64,000 nucleotides of DNA from Flammeovirgaceae bacterium UBA2366 (GCA_002344065.1 DDTK01000007.1:62001-126000), one strand, 5' to 3'; positions 40,174-49,673 are shown, counted from the stretch's first letter. Notes: generated from the sequence alone by a model not told the origin. Numbers and translations: made by a program.

Positions 40174-41735
40174 GGATAGCGGAGCACGTTGAAGCTGAAA
40201 TCAAACGGATCGAAATGCTTGATCAATGAAGCAATAAATTGCGGGTCTTGCTGATAAAAATTCAGAAAGTTGTCCGTGCGTTCCTGTAAACTTCCGTTTG
40301 GGAATAAACTGTCCTTTACGGCCTCAACCTGTTGTAAGCGATCGGACTGTTTTCTCTTTTCTGCTTTAAGCAATTTCTTCTCAATTTTTTCAAGACTGTT
40401 GATGGCCCGCTGTTTTTCTGCGTCAACCAGGTTTCCCAGAGTTTTATCAATAGCAAGGGCATTCTGCTGTATTACCTTGAAGTGATTGATAATGGAGTCT
40501 TTTTCACCGTTCAGCACAATCGGGCTACCGGAAAATTTTAGAGCAACCTTATTGAAGAGATTATGCTTGTCTAAGAAAAAATCCTCGAGTGTAAGGCCTG
40601 TTTTGGCAAGCTTTCTTTCGGTTGGTGAGTCTACCACCAAAGCAAAATTACGGGGCATCAGTATTGGAAATGTGGTGTCGTACTGTTCAAAAATGCCCTT
40701 AAGCTGAAGCCAGTACACCACCTCCGCAGGGCCGCCAACATAGGCCAAGTTTGGCAAAATCATTTCCTGGTACAGCGGTCGTAGTACTACGTTGGGGCTG
40801 AATTTTTCCGGTGATTTCTGTACCAGCTCGCGTAGTTCAGATTCTGTAAAGGATATGTTGGTATCGACTACGTTGAATTTATTTCCAACTTTTTCAATCC
40901 GGTTTCTTAATCCATCTTCCAGGTAAAACAGGTTTATCTCTCGACAATGAATTTGAGTTTTGTATCCAATTGCTTCTAACGCGGCATCAGCTTTGTCAAC
41001 AACTGGTTTATGGCGTTGCTCAAAAAGATCTTGCTCAATGCCCGGAATGAATAATTTTTTTAATGCCGGATCATCGCCATCAACAATAATCAACCCCTCG
41101 TTACTAAACAAAGCGTTGACATAATAGCGAACGGCATCACTTAATTTTTTGTGTTTGGTATAAGCTTCTTTAAACAGATTGATGTCTCCAGGAATATCAG
41201 CCAGAAGTTTTTTAAAATCGGTGGTGTTAAACCTGCCGACAGCTCCTTGCTGATTGGTTTCCCAGGTGTACTTCTTGCCATATAACCGGAAACTCCTGAT
41301 CTCATCATAGTCATGATCCTCCGAGGCCATCCAATAGACCGGAATAAAATCGCAATCTGGATAGGCTTCCTTTAATCGTTTACAAGTATTGATAACCGTA
41401 ACGATTTTATAAATGAAATAGAGAGGACCAGTAAAAATATTTAGTTGATGACCGGTTGTTACGGTGAAGGTGGTTTTATGTTTTAGTTTTTCCAGGTTCG
41501 ACTTAACCCGTTCGGAAATGTCAAAAGATTTGTACTGTTGTTGTAAAGCGGTAACTAATACTTCCCGGTTTTGAACTGTAAAAGAGGCAGACTTTTCTTT
41601 GAGTTGATCACTGAAATTTGCAACGGTTGGGAAATGACCATAAAAGGGTTTCAGCGATTCCTTTTGGTGTATATAGTCCAGAAAAAACGGAGTAAACGAA
41701 TGGGTGGCCTCAAAAGGAATTTTCTGGAGGTGCAT
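40170..41735 (-). CDS. bshC: Bacillithiol biosynthesis cysteine-adding enzyme BshC
   Basis: BshC attaches cysteine to glucosaminyl-malate, the last step of bacillithiol synthesis. The 521-residue protein shows VTTGHQLNIFTGPLYFIYKI near 130, the YWMASEDHDYDEI segment near 190 and the GGPAEVVYWLQLKGIF block near 340, followed by a long coiled coil (IEKKLLKAEKRKQSDRLQQVEAVK) that mediates dimerisation. It overlaps the cyclo-ligase gene. Together with ytxJ at 22.2 kb, it indicates that bacillithiol is the low-molecular-weight thiol here. bshA and bshB are not in this window. Confidence 0.95.
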   Translation of the reverse strand: MHLQKIPFEATHSFTPFFLDYIHQKESLKPFYGHFPTVANFSDQLKEKSASFTVQNREVLVTALQQQYKSFDISERVKSNLEKLKHKTTFTVTTGHQLNIFTGPLYFIYKIVTVINTCKRLKEAYPDCDFIPVYWMASEDHDYDEIRSFRLYGKKYTWETNQQGAVGRFNTTDFKKLLADIPGDINLFKEAYTKHKKLSDAVRYYVNALFSNEGLIIVDGDDPALKKLFIPGIEQDLFEQRHKPVVDKADAALEAIGYKTQIHCREINLFYLEDGLRNRIEKVGNKFNVVDTNISFTESELRELVQKSPEKFSPNVVLRPLYQEMILPNLAYVGGPAEVVYWLQLKGIFEQYDTTFPILMPRNFALVVDSPTERKLAKTGLTLEDFFLDKHNLFNKVALKFSGSPIVLNGEKDSIINHFKVIQQNALAIDKTLGNLVDAEKQRAINSLEKIEKKLLKAEKRKQSDRLQQVEAVKDSLFPNGSLQERTDNFLNFYQQDPQFIASLIKHFDPFDFSFNVLRYP

Positions 41736-41770
41736 GGGTTAACAACAGCTTGAGGTGAGTAAAAACATAT

Positions 41771-41789
41771 CGAAATAACGTTTATTTCG
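41771..41789 (-). terminator. Hairpin downstream of rimO
   Basis: CGAAATAA and TTATTTCG form a perfect 8-bp stem with loop CGT. Read on the minus strand, it is followed by ATATGTTTTTA. It lies between the rimO stop and the bshC start and could terminate rimO transcription. Confidence 0.45.
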
Positions 41790-41819
41790 CCATTGAGTTC
41801 CACATAATTTACACGAAGA

Positions 41820-43133
41820 TTACTTCGCTACTTCTCCGTACAGGTCGAATTCAGTAGCTGAAGTAATGTTGATGTTAGCAAAATCCCCAATCCGGAGGTA
41901 TTCCTGTGCCGCACTAATGATCACTTCATTATCCACTTCGGGTGAATCAAACTCCGTTCGTCCAATAAATTCACCGCCTTCTTTACGATCGATCAATACC
42001 TTAAAAGTCTTACCAATTTTTTCCTGGTTCAGCTCCAGTGAAATGCCTTGTTGAAGTTCCATGATCTCATCTAGGCGTTGCTGCTTGACTTCAGCTGGCA
42101 CATCATCAGCCATGGAATAGGCGTGGGTATTTTCTTCGTGTGAGTAGCTAAAAACCCCCAACCTGTCGAACCTGGATTTTTCTACAAAATCAACCATCTC
42201 CTGAAAGTCTTCTTCCGTTTCTCCGGGATGACCTGCGATCAGTGTTGTACGAATGGCGATACCCGGAACTTTGTTGCGAATGGTTTGTAAAAGTTCTTCT
42301 GTTTTTTCACGGGTGGTGCCCCTGCGCATGAGTTGTAATATGCGACTTGAGCCATGCTGTAAGGGAATATCCAGGTAGTTACAGATGTTGCTTCGTTCGG
42401 CCATAACATCCAATACATCCAGCGGAAAACCCGAAGGGAATGCATAGTGCAACCTTATCCAGTCAATACCTTCAACATCGGAAAGCCGTTGTAGCAGTTC
42501 AGCCAGGTTACGTTTCTTATAAAGATCGAGTCCGTAATAGGTTGAATCCTGGGCTATGAGTAATAATTCTTTGGTGCCACCTTTCGCCAGATTTTTCGCT
42601 TCCAGCACAAGTTCCTCCATAGGCCGTGAAATGTGTTTACCACGCATAAGCGGAATAGCACAAAAAGAACACGGGCGGTCGCAGCCTTCTGAAATTTTCA
42701 TGTAGGCATAATGACTTGGGTTAGTGAGGATTCGCTCGCCAACCAGTTCTTGCTTGTAATCAGCTTTGAACTGCTTGAGTAAGCGCGATAAATCACGGGT
42801 TCCAAACCAGGCATCTACATCCGGAATTTCTTTTTCCAGATCAGTTTTATAGCGTTCTGACAGGCATCCGGTAACATAAACCTTGTCTATAATACCTTCC
42901 TCTTTGGCATCAACATAGCGCAGTATGGTGTCAATGGACTCTTGTTTGGCATTATCAATGAAGCCGCAAGTGTTAATGACCACCACGCTGGCATCATCTT
43001 CTTTCGATTCATGAACAGCATTGATTCCGTTTCCCCGTAATTGCGTAAGCAACACTTCAGAATCCACCAGATTTTTGGAGCACCCCAGCGTTACAATATT
43101 TACTTTTGTTTTTCTATTCCCCTTCGTTTTCAC
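41820..43133 (-). CDS. rimO: Ribosomal protein S12 methylthiotransferase RimO
   Basis: A radical-SAM enzyme that methylthiolates an Asp of ribosomal protein S12. The 437-residue protein has an N-terminal UPF0004 domain with cluster Cys residues (TLGCSKNLVDSEVL, INTCGFI, TGCLSERY), the radical SAM motif CDRPCSFCAIP near 150-160, and a C-terminal TRAM domain with VIISAAQEYLRIGDFANINIT. The EGCDRPCSFCAIP context and the absence of MiaB-type features favour RimO. It is divergent from the DUF6452 gene. Confidence 0.94.
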   Translation of the reverse strand: MKTKGNRKTKVNIVTLGCSKNLVDSEVLLTQLRGNGINAVHESKEDDASVVVINTCGFIDNAKQESIDTILRYVDAKEEGIIDKVYVTGCLSERYKTDLEKEIPDVDAWFGTRDLSRLLKQFKADYKQELVGERILTNPSHYAYMKISEGCDRPCSFCAIPLMRGKHISRPMEELVLEAKNLAKGGTKELLLIAQDSTYYGLDLYKKRNLAELLQRLSDVEGIDWIRLHYAFPSGFPLDVLDVMAERSNICNYLDIPLQHGSSRILQLMRRGTTREKTEELLQTIRNKVPGIAIRTTLIAGHPGETEEDFQEMVDFVEKSRFDRLGVFSYSHEENTHAYSMADDVPAEVKQQRLDEIMELQQGISLELNQEKIGKTFKVLIDRKEGGEFIGRTEFDSPEVDNEVIISAAQEYLRIGDFANINITSATEFDLYGEVAK

Positions 43134-43182
43134 TATTACCAGATAAAGTTTGCAAAAGTACGAAAAATAAGCTGGCCCGAAG

Positions 43183-43212
43183 TTTGGCCTTGAAGGTCAA
43201 AAACTATCTTTA
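43183..43212 (+). promoter_or_regulatory. Putative promoter of the DUF6452-DUF6048 pair
   Basis: TTTG at 43183-43186 and TATCTTTA at 43205-43212, spaced 18 bp, resemble the Bacteroidota promoter. The -7 box ends 5 bp before the GTG start, so transcripts would have almost no leader. Confidence 0.35.
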
Positions 43213-43217
43213 CAACC

Positions 43218-43670
43218 GTGAAAAAAGCCTTTTGGTTAATCCTTTTACCCCTGCTTTCCTGTCTTGACCAGCCGGATTGTATTCGTACTTCCGATACGGC
43301 TTTGGTTATTGATTTCAGGAAGTTGCTTACCGGGGAAAAGGACACGACAATTCTTTTGCAGGTAACAGCGGCAGGAGCGGACAGTATTTTTTATAGCCCG
43401 GGAAATGTGCCTGACACATTACGAGGAGTGTCCGCTATTTTGGCGATTAATCCGTTTGACGTTGAAACGCTTTATACGTTCTACCTTCCGGGACGTGAGC
43501 GCACACTTCGTGTAGGATACACCAAAGAGGCGCGCTTTATTTCTGAGGATTGCGGTAGTGAAATATTTTATTCATCGTTGCATGTTATTGATACCGAATT
43601 TGATTCTGTGCGTATCGTTAATAATCAATTAACTAAAAACCGTTTCGTTAACATTGAGATATTTAAGTAG
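43218..43670 (+). CDS. DUF6452 family protein
   Basis: A 150-residue exported protein starting with GTG (VKKAFWLILLPLLSCLDQPDC), probably a lipoprotein with Cys15. The mature part begins CIRTSDTALVIDFRKL and continues in a beta-rich fold (LRGVSAILAINPFDVETLYTFYL, LRVGYTKEARFISEDCGSEIFYSSL), as in DUF6452 proteins of Bacteroidota. The 3' end overlaps the DUF6048 gene by 17 bp. Function is unknown; the conserved pairing suggests a shared envelope role. Confidence 0.8.
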   Translation: MKKAFWLILLPLLSCLDQPDCIRTSDTALVIDFRKLLTGEKDTTILLQVTAAGADSIFYSPGNVPDTLRGVSAILAINPFDVETLYTFYLPGRERTLRVGYTKEARFISEDCGSEIFYSSLHVIDTEFDSVRIVNNQLTKNRFVNIEIFK

Positions 43671-44310
43671 CATATTACTTTTTTGTATTTCGCTCACACT
43701 AAGTGCTCAGAAAGCCGATACGGTAAAGAAAAATTATCGGCCAACCGGGGTGCGCGCGGGTATTGATTTGGTCAGCCTGATTCTTTCACCTGTAAGTGAT
43801 GAATTTCAAGGCTGGGAGGGAAGTGTTGATATTGATTTTTATCGGTACTTTCTGGTGTTGGAGGCCGGAAGTTGGTCGAGGGATATTCTAACTGAAATGG
43901 ATGTCTACAGTAACCGGGGTAATTATTGGCGCGCAGGTGTCGACATGAATTTTTTAAATAAGGATCCTGAAAAAAATATGTTTTTTCTTGGATTCAGGTA
44001 TGCTAACAGCACGTTTGATGAGCAGCTTACCAATACACCAACTGATCCGGTTTTTGGTGTTGGAACAAACACCTTTACCAGTTCCGGAGTGCATGCTTCG
44101 TGGGGGGAGTTAACAACTGGCTTGCGCGTTAAGATGTGGAAGTTCTTTTGGATGGGTTACACCATTCGGTATAAGTTTGGGCTCAACACCAATGAAACCT
44201 CAGGGTTAACGCCTTATGATGTACCGGGTTATGGGCGAACAGATAAAAATACAACATGGGGATTTTCCTATTATATGATGTTCAGGATTCCGCTAAAGAA
44301 GGAATTTTAG
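43654..44310 (+). CDS. DUF6048 family outer-membrane protein
   Basis: A 218-residue protein with signal peptide (YLSSILLFCISLTLSAQ) and amphipathic strands typical of a small beta-barrel (SVDIDFYRYFLVLEAGSWS, MFFLGFRYANSTF, FFWMGYTIRYKFGL), ending FSYYMMFRIPLKKEF. The start is a TTG at 43654 inside the end of the DUF6452 gene, with no ATG nearby, so the two genes are translationally coupled. Convergent with ftsY. Function is unknown. Confidence 0.8.
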   Translation: MRYLSSILLFCISLTLSAQKADTVKKNYRPTGVRAGIDLVSLILSPVSDEFQGWEGSVDIDFYRYFLVLEAGSWSRDILTEMDVYSNRGNYWRAGVDMNFLNKDPEKNMFFLGFRYANSTFDEQLTNTPTDPVFGVGTNTFTSSGVHASWGELTTGLRVKMWKFFWMGYTIRYKFGLNTNETSGLTPYDVPGYGRTDKNTTWGFSYYMMFRIPLKKEF

Positions 44311-44338
44311 AAAATGATCTAAGCTGATCATGATGGAT

Positions 44339-45298
44339 TTACTTTCTACTGAAAAGTGAATCAACAAACTCAGTTTTATTAAAGACCTGCAGGTCACCAA
44401 TTTTTTCGCCCACACCAATATACTTTACTGGTATTTTAAACTCATCGGAAATACCAATCACCACTCCGCCCTTGGCTGTGCCATCCAGTTTGGTAATGGC
44501 TAAGGCTGTTACTTCCGTTGCCTTCGTAAATTCCCGTGCCTGAATCACGGCATTTTGTCCTGTGCTGCCATCCAAAACCAGCAACACTTCATGGGGTGCA
44601 TCGGGAATTACTTTTTGAATGACTCGTTTTATCTTCGAGAGTTCGTTCATCAGGTTCACTTTGGTGTGTAGCCGGCCTGCTGTGTCAATAATAATTACGT
44701 CAACACCCTGGTTTAAGCCTTCCTGAACAGCATCAAACGCAACAGCAGACGGGTCGGTATTCATGCCTTTGCTGATCACCGGAACCCCAACACGTTCTCC
44801 CCATAATTTTAACTGATCAACCGCGGCTGCACGAAACGTATCGGCCGCACCCAGCAAAACAGATTTGCCATGCACTTTGAATTGGGCGGATAATTTTCCG
44901 ATGGTGGTAGTTTTTCCAACACCATTAACGCCAACCACCATAATAACGTAGGGCTTTTTACCTTCCGGGATCGTAAAATCCTGAACGTCTTCTGATTGGG
45001 TTTCTGCAAGCAACCCGGCAATTTCTTCTTTAAGAATACGATCTAATTCTGAAGCGCCCAGGTATTTATCGCGGGCTACGCGTTGTTGAATACGCTCAAT
45101 AATTTTCAGGGTTGTGTTGATGCCTACATCAGACGAAACCAAGATTTCTTCCAGGTTATCCAACACATCATCATCCACGGTGGATTTACCCACCAATGCT
45201 TTACCCAGCCTGCTAAAAATATTATCAGAGGTTTTTTCAAGCCCCTTGTTCAGTGATTCCTTTTTTTCTTTAGAAAACAATCCGCCTAGAAATGCCAT
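44339..45298 (-). CDS. ftsY: Signal recognition particle receptor FtsY
   Basis: GTPase receptor that docks ribosome-SRP complexes at the inner membrane. The 319-residue protein has only a short N-terminal region before the NG domain, the form without the long acidic A domain of E. coli. GTPase motifs: G1 GVNGVGKTTTIGKL, G2 region DTFRAAAVDQL, G3 DTAGR, G4 TKLDG, and the closing GVGEKIGDLQVFN. It is the last gene read on the minus strand behind DUF4295-rpmG-rpmB, separated from them by a hairpin terminator. Confidence 0.96.
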   Translation of the reverse strand: MAFLGGLFSKEKKESLNKGLEKTSDNIFSRLGKALVGKSTVDDDVLDNLEEILVSSDVGINTTLKIIERIQQRVARDKYLGASELDRILKEEIAGLLAETQSEDVQDFTIPEGKKPYVIMVVGVNGVGKTTTIGKLSAQFKVHGKSVLLGAADTFRAAAVDQLKLWGERVGVPVISKGMNTDPSAVAFDAVQEGLNQGVDVIIIDTAGRLHTKVNLMNELSKIKRVIQKVIPDAPHEVLLVLDGSTGQNAVIQAREFTKATEVTALAITKLDGTAKGGVVIGISDEFKIPVKYIGVGEKIGDLQVFNKTEFVDSLFSRK

Positions 45299-45363
45299 AT
45301 CCTGACAACTTAGAAAAATAAACCCCCCGCTCCAAGTGAGCCCGGGAAAGTATAGTTATAAAA

Positions 45364-45383
45364 AAAGTCCCGAAAGGGACTTT
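45364..45383 (-). terminator. Intrinsic terminator of the rpmB-rpmG-DUF4295 operon
   Basis: AAAGTCCC / GGGACTTT is a perfect 8-bp stem with a GAAA loop on the plus strand. On the minus strand it is followed by a run of T (from the AAAAAAA at 45360-45366), a standard intrinsic terminator 20 bp after the DUF4295 stop. Confidence 0.85.
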
Positions 45384-45405
45384 ATGTTTTTCAGTAAGCT
45401 CAAAC

Positions 45406-45561
45406 TTACTTCTTAGCCAAAACTTCCTTTACCAACTCTGCAGGTACAATCTCTTCTTTGAATGTGTAAGCGCCTGTTTTTTCAGACTTAACCGCACGAA
45501 TAACTTTAGCAAAGTTTTTACCGTCAGTTTTTTTCAGTGTAGCAACAACCTTCTTAGCCAT
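45406..45561 (-). CDS. DUF4295 family small protein
   Basis: A 51-residue basic protein, MAKKVVATLKKTDGKNFAKV ... LVKEVLAKK, with ATG at 45559-45561 and TAA at 45406-45408. DUF4295 proteins sit behind rpmB and rpmG in Bacteroidota and are thought to be ribosome-associated. The spacing here is 2 bp from rpmG, so it is the third gene of that operon. No other motif is visible. Confidence 0.92.
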   Translation of the reverse strand: MAKKVVATLKKTDGKNFAKVIRAVKSEKTGAYTFKEEIVPAELVKEVLAKK

Positions 45562-45563
45562 GA

Positions 45564-45746
45564 TTACTTAATTTCTTTATGTACAGTTACTTTTTTGAGA
45601 ACGGGGTTGTATTTCTTCAACTCCAGGCGTTCGGTAGTGTTCTTACGATTCTTGGTGGTGATGTAACGGCTCATGCCGGGCATGCCTGTAGCCCTGTGCT
45701 CTGTGCACTCTAAAATCACCTGAATCCTGTTGCCTTTCTTTGCCAT
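45564..45746 (-). CDS. rpmG: 50S ribosomal protein L33
   Basis: A 60-residue ribosomal protein L33. The sequence MAKKGNRIQVILECTEHRAT, RYITTKNRKNTTERLELKKY and NPVLKKVTVHKEIK is the family pattern. Two of the usual zinc-binding Cys pairs are absent: only one Cys remains, so this is the C-minus type. It lies between rpmB (13 bp) and the DUF4295 gene (2 bp). Confidence 0.96.
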   Translation of the reverse strand: MAKKGNRIQVILECTEHRATGMPGMSRYITTKNRKNTTERLELKKYNPVLKKVTVHKEIK

Positions 45747-45759
45747 GATTCTTTATTGT

Positions 45760-45999
45760 TTATTTCGCCAGGTGACCTTTTTCTTTTGCTTCTTTCAAAA
45801 CAGCAGAGATACCCAGCTTATTGATCGTTTTAATAGCCTTGGTGGATAGTTTTAAGGTAATCCATTTTCCTTCCTCAGGAACAAAAAAACGCTTCTTTTG
45901 AAGGTTCGGATAGAACCTGCGCTTGGTTTTATTGTTCGCGTGGGAAACATTGTTTCCAACCTGAGGCCGTTTTCCGGTAATTTCACAAACTCGCGCCAT
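45760..45999 (-). CDS. rpmB: 50S ribosomal protein L28
   Basis: A 79-residue L28 starting MARVCEITGKRPQVGNNVSH, with KTKRRFYPNLQKKRFF and ITLKLSTKAIKTINKLGI as expected. First gene of the three-gene ribosomal operon with rpmG and DUF4295. The promoter should lie in the 120 bp between 46000 and 46123. Confidence 0.96.
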   Translation of the reverse strand: MARVCEITGKRPQVGNNVSHANNKTKRRFYPNLQKKRFFVPEEGKWITLKLSTKAIKTINKLGISAVLKEAKEKGHLAK

Positions 46000-46123
46000 G
46001 CTTATAATTGTTTACCCCTCAAAAAGGGACTGCAAATATCGGGAAAACACCCCCAATTTTCCAAGTCTGAGCTGAAATTACCTTGAATGGGTCAGGAAGG
46101 GCTAAAATTGCCCCTTTAGGTGG

Positions 46124-48313
46124 TTATTGAACAATAAATCTGCGGGCATGCGATTTTCCATTTATGATAAACCGCATGATATACATTCCGGGGGATAGCG
46201 AATCTACCCTGAATTGGTAAAGCTGTTGTCCTTGCAACAAGATGGGTTGGCCTACCTCCTGCCCGGTTATGGAAAGCACATAAGCTAGAGCTGGCCGGTC
46301 TACGTTGATGTTGATAATGGGCGAATATTCCTGGTTAACCGGATTGGGATAAATACTGATTTGCGGTGTCTCGGGCAAGGGAGCACTTTCATCATGCCGG
46401 AGGATGTGCAGGCCACCCAGAATATTGCCCACAACAATAGCTGGCTTGGTAGTATTGAAAAGATTGGCAATGGATGACCAAACACGGCCACCCAGGTTCT
46501 GACTTGAATAAGTCTGGTTAAGTGGGTTGTAAATTATGTTGGTACTGGCTGAACTGGCATCTGTAGCTTCTTTAAAATTATTAACGATTCTTAGCTCTCC
46601 ATTCTGGTCTCCCAGGATCAAATCCGGTAAGCCGTCTGCATTCAGGTCTCCTGCCGCCATGGACAGGTTTTGCCGTAAAATACTTGCGCTCAATCCCAGG
46701 TAAGCATTGGAGGCAAGTGTAAATGATGGTGCTGTTGACGTTCCGGTATTTTGCCAGTACTGGAGCGAGCCATCGCGTTTACCCACCAGTAAGTCGGGGA
46801 GAAGGTCGTTATTGATATGTGTTATCAGTATGTTTTCGGAAGAAAAAATCGGAAAGTTCAGCGATTGTACTTGCTGATCATTAAAATTTAAACCGATACT
46901 GCTTGTGTTGAGCACATAAAACAGGTTGGTGCCTAACCCCACAGCATTAGATGCCGTAAAAACCAAATCCATTTTGGCGTCTCCGTTTACATCTGCAAAC
47001 TGTGGTTTAATGTTGGTGAAGTTATAAAATGAAAGCCCCAGAAAGTTATCGGTTATGAGTTTGTATGTGGGCTCTATGCGGGTGCCTGTGTTTTCGAAAT
47101 AATAAATTGAACCCCGCACGCCATTGACAAAAGTTCCGATGAACATGTCCAGATCACCATCGCCATCGGCATCGTAAAAAGCAGGAACTGCGTTGTCACC
47201 AACATCAATCATTTCAGCCTGAAGGAAGTTTCTTCTCTGAAAGGAGAATATGGGGAGTTGTTCTGTGCCGGTGTTTTTATAGAACCAGGTTGAACGTTGT
47301 AAATCTGTTTGCAAAAACTCCCGTGCAAAAATACTGGGTGAAGCAATAAGGTCCTTTCGCCCATCAAAATCTACATCCTCGTAGTATACCGATGGAAACT
47401 GAAGAATAGCTATGGGTGCGTCAGGTGGAAAATTTAAAGCTGACGTTATGGATGGATTTTCAGTTGTGCCTACGTTGGTGAGTTGATAGACGCGTGTGCA
47501 TTCCGCTTCAGCGAAGAGAATATCCATGTCATTGTCGTTATCCAAATCAAGGGCAAGCAAACTCTTGCCTCCGGCATGTTTGGTTCGGCCACCGGTATTG
47601 CAAGGTTCTCCGAATGCAAATACTCCGCAGTCGCATTCTTCAACATTACCCCATGCCTGTGTTATGCGCTCAAAGTCGAGCGAATCGCAAGTGCCATAGC
47701 GTTCTATACTAAAGTTTTTATGGAACTCGATGGTACTGGTGCCGACAAACTTCACATTTAAAATATCCAGGTCGCCATCGCCATCAATGTCCACAAGGGC
47801 AGGCAAATCATCGGATTGCAGTTGAAGGTTGATCATGCCCGAAAAACCTTTTGTTAGCAGTACCTGACTTTTGGCACCGGGAAAACCGGTGTAAAAAAGA
47901 AACTGTTCCCACGAAAGTGGCTGGCCGGTTTGTGAAGTGTTTTTAAAAACCTTTATGCCCTGAACGTCCTTCGTAAAAAGATCTTTTTTTCCATCGCAGT
48001 TAAAGTCGCGAAGCAGCATAAAGCCGGATGTCTCTTCCGGAAAAAAGATTTCATATTCGGGTGCGTACGTCCATTGATTATCAACATTAAGAAAGGTGAT
48101 AACCCGGTTGGCCATGCGATCGAACAAGGCCAGATCGTCTTTTCCGTCTCCATCCAGATCGATGGTATTAAACTGGGCAGTGTTTAACCCACCGGCCCAC
48201 GGCATCTGTAAAGTGTCTTGATCAATAATTACAGGAACCTGCTGATGGAACGTATAAGTAAATTGCGCCAGGCTGAAGTGAGTAATCAAAATAAAAATGG
48301 AAATAAGGCGCAT
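46124..48313 (-). CDS. FG-GAP/VCBS repeat protein with T9SS sorting domain
   Basis: A 729-residue secreted protein. The signal peptide (LISIFILITHFSLAQ) is followed by repeated FG-GAP/VCBS propeller blades with calcium-binding DxDxDG loops (DLDGDGKDDLALFD, DIDGDGDLDILN, DADGDGDLDMFIG, DVNGDAKMDLVF, DLNADGLPDLILGD). The last roughly 80 residues are a type A T9SS C-terminal domain (ISIYPNPVNQEYSPI ... PGMYIMRFIINGKSHARRFIVQ), which directs it to the cell surface or medium. It is probably an adhesin-like or matrix protein; no catalytic domain is seen. It is divergent from murF. Confidence 0.92.
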   Translation of the reverse strand: MRLISIFILITHFSLAQFTYTFHQQVPVIIDQDTLQMPWAGGLNTAQFNTIDLDGDGKDDLALFDRMANRVITFLNVDNQWTYAPEYEIFFPEETSGFMLLRDFNCDGKKDLFTKDVQGIKVFKNTSQTGQPLSWEQFLFYTGFPGAKSQVLLTKGFSGMINLQLQSDDLPALVDIDGDGDLDILNVKFVGTSTIEFHKNFSIERYGTCDSLDFERITQAWGNVEECDCGVFAFGEPCNTGGRTKHAGGKSLLALDLDNDNDMDILFAEAECTRVYQLTNVGTTENPSITSALNFPPDAPIAILQFPSVYYEDVDFDGRKDLIASPSIFAREFLQTDLQRSTWFYKNTGTEQLPIFSFQRRNFLQAEMIDVGDNAVPAFYDADGDGDLDMFIGTFVNGVRGSIYYFENTGTRIEPTYKLITDNFLGLSFYNFTNIKPQFADVNGDAKMDLVFTASNAVGLGTNLFYVLNTSSIGLNFNDQQVQSLNFPIFSSENILITHINNDLLPDLLVGKRDGSLQYWQNTGTSTAPSFTLASNAYLGLSASILRQNLSMAAGDLNADGLPDLILGDQNGELRIVNNFKEATDASSASTNIIYNPLNQTYSSQNLGGRVWSSIANLFNTTKPAIVVGNILGGLHILRHDESAPLPETPQISIYPNPVNQEYSPIININVDRPALAYVLSITGQEVGQPILLQGQQLYQFRVDSLSPGMYIMRFIINGKSHARRFIVQ

Positions 48314-48379
48314 GAAACTTTTTTATAGAGATTTAACGCTGGCGTTTGTCCGCCTGTTATCTTGGTGGGTAAGATAATC

Positions 48380-49663
48380 ATGGACATTCAGAATTTATAT
48401 GAAAACTACCGTAAGAGCGGTAAAGTTTCTACGGACACCCGGCAGATTACCTCAGGCTCCATATTTTTTGCCCTGAAAGGCGAAAAATTCAATGCCAATG
48501 CTTTTGCGGGAGAAGCGCTTGCCAAAGGTGCCAGTTATGCGGTGATAGATGAGGCGCAATATGCTGCCGATAACCGTTACCTGGTGGTGGCGGATGTGTT
48601 AGGCACCTTACAGGAACTCGCACGGTATCATCGGCAGCAGCTTTTTGTTCCGGTGATCGGACTAACCGGATCAAATGGAAAGACTACATCGAAAGAACTA
48701 CTCCATGCTGTATTGACTAAAAAGTTTAAAACCTTTGCCACAAAAGGAAACCTGAACAATCACATTGGTGTACCACTTTCTATTCTTGCGATCGATTCAA
48801 CTGTTGAACTTGCCGTTATAGAAATGGGAGCGAATCATGTGGGTGAGATTGCACAATTGTGCTCCATCGCCAATCCAACACATGGATTTATTACCAATAT
48901 TGGTAAAGCTCACATCGGCACATTTGGTGGATTTGATAATATTATTCGCGGTAAGTCAGAATTATATCATCATTTGATTCAACAGAATGGCGTTGTATTT
49001 ATCAATTCGCAAAATCATATTCTGGCCAACATGGCCAAGCGATTTAAGAATCCGTTGTTTTATCCTGCCGTTGGAGATTTTTACCACTGTGAACTGGCGG
49101 GTGCCGATCCATATATCAAAATAAAAACTGAGTCGGGCGATGAGGTTCAAACACAGTTGATTGGTCAGTATAATTTTGAAAATATAGCGGTTGCTTTATG
49201 TATAGGGAAATATTTTGGTGTGGATGCAAAACTGGCAAATAAAGCTGTTGCTGACTATGTACCGGCCAATATGCGGTCGCAGGTAATAAAGAAAGGAACC
49301 AATACTATTTTGTTGGATGCCTACAATGCCAACCCCAGCTCCATGGCAGCTGCTATTGAAAACCTGGCCGGTATGAAGGCTCTTAAAAAGGTTTTGATTT
49401 TGGGCGACATGTTTGAGTTGGAAGAGGAGGCCGAGACGGAACATAGTAACCTGGGCAAACTTATTCAGGAGTTGGGGTTTACCGAAGTTTACCTCTGCGG
49501 CTCTTTAATCAGTCATGCATCAAATACATTTCCTAAGGCCCATCACTTTTATACCAAAGACGATTTGTCACAGTTTCTGAAGCAAAATCCAATTGATAAT
49601 GCTACGATTTTGGTTAAAGCTTCTCGTGGCATTGGATTAGAATCAATAGTGGAGTATTTATAA
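48380..49663 (+). CDS. murF: UDP-N-acetylmuramoyl-tripeptide--D-Ala-D-Ala ligase
   Basis: Adds D-Ala-D-Ala to the peptidoglycan precursor. The start is set at ATG 48380 (MDIQNLYENYRKSGKVSTDT). The protein of 427 residues has the N-terminal substrate domain (DTRQITSGSIFFALKGEKFNA), the ATP P-loop GLTGSNGKTTSKEL near 105, the carbamylated-Lys region, and the C-terminal domain with LLDAYNANPSSM and ILGDMFELEEEAETEH. It is followed 10 bp later by a DUF2461 gene. It stands outside a dcw cluster, which is common in this group. Confidence 0.96.
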   Translation: MDIQNLYENYRKSGKVSTDTRQITSGSIFFALKGEKFNANAFAGEALAKGASYAVIDEAQYAADNRYLVVADVLGTLQELARYHRQQLFVPVIGLTGSNGKTTSKELLHAVLTKKFKTFATKGNLNNHIGVPLSILAIDSTVELAVIEMGANHVGEIAQLCSIANPTHGFITNIGKAHIGTFGGFDNIIRGKSELYHHLIQQNGVVFINSQNHILANMAKRFKNPLFYPAVGDFYHCELAGADPYIKIKTESGDEVQTQLIGQYNFENIAVALCIGKYFGVDAKLANKAVADYVPANMRSQVIKKGTNTILLDAYNANPSSMAAAIENLAGMKALKKVLILGDMFELEEEAETEHSNLGKLIQELGFTEVYLCGSLISHASNTFPKAHHFYTKDDLSQFLKQNPIDNATILVKASRGIGLESIVEYL

Positions 49664-49673
49664 CATCATTAGT

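Noticed and set aside
44313..44330. ATGATC/GATCAT hairpin between DUF6048 and ftsY
   Set aside because: The stem is only 6 bp and has no T-tract, so it is too weak to call a terminator.
47483..47761. Plus-strand open frames opposite the FG-GAP protein
   Set aside because: They are shadows of the repeated DxDxDG coding sequence in the opposite strand.
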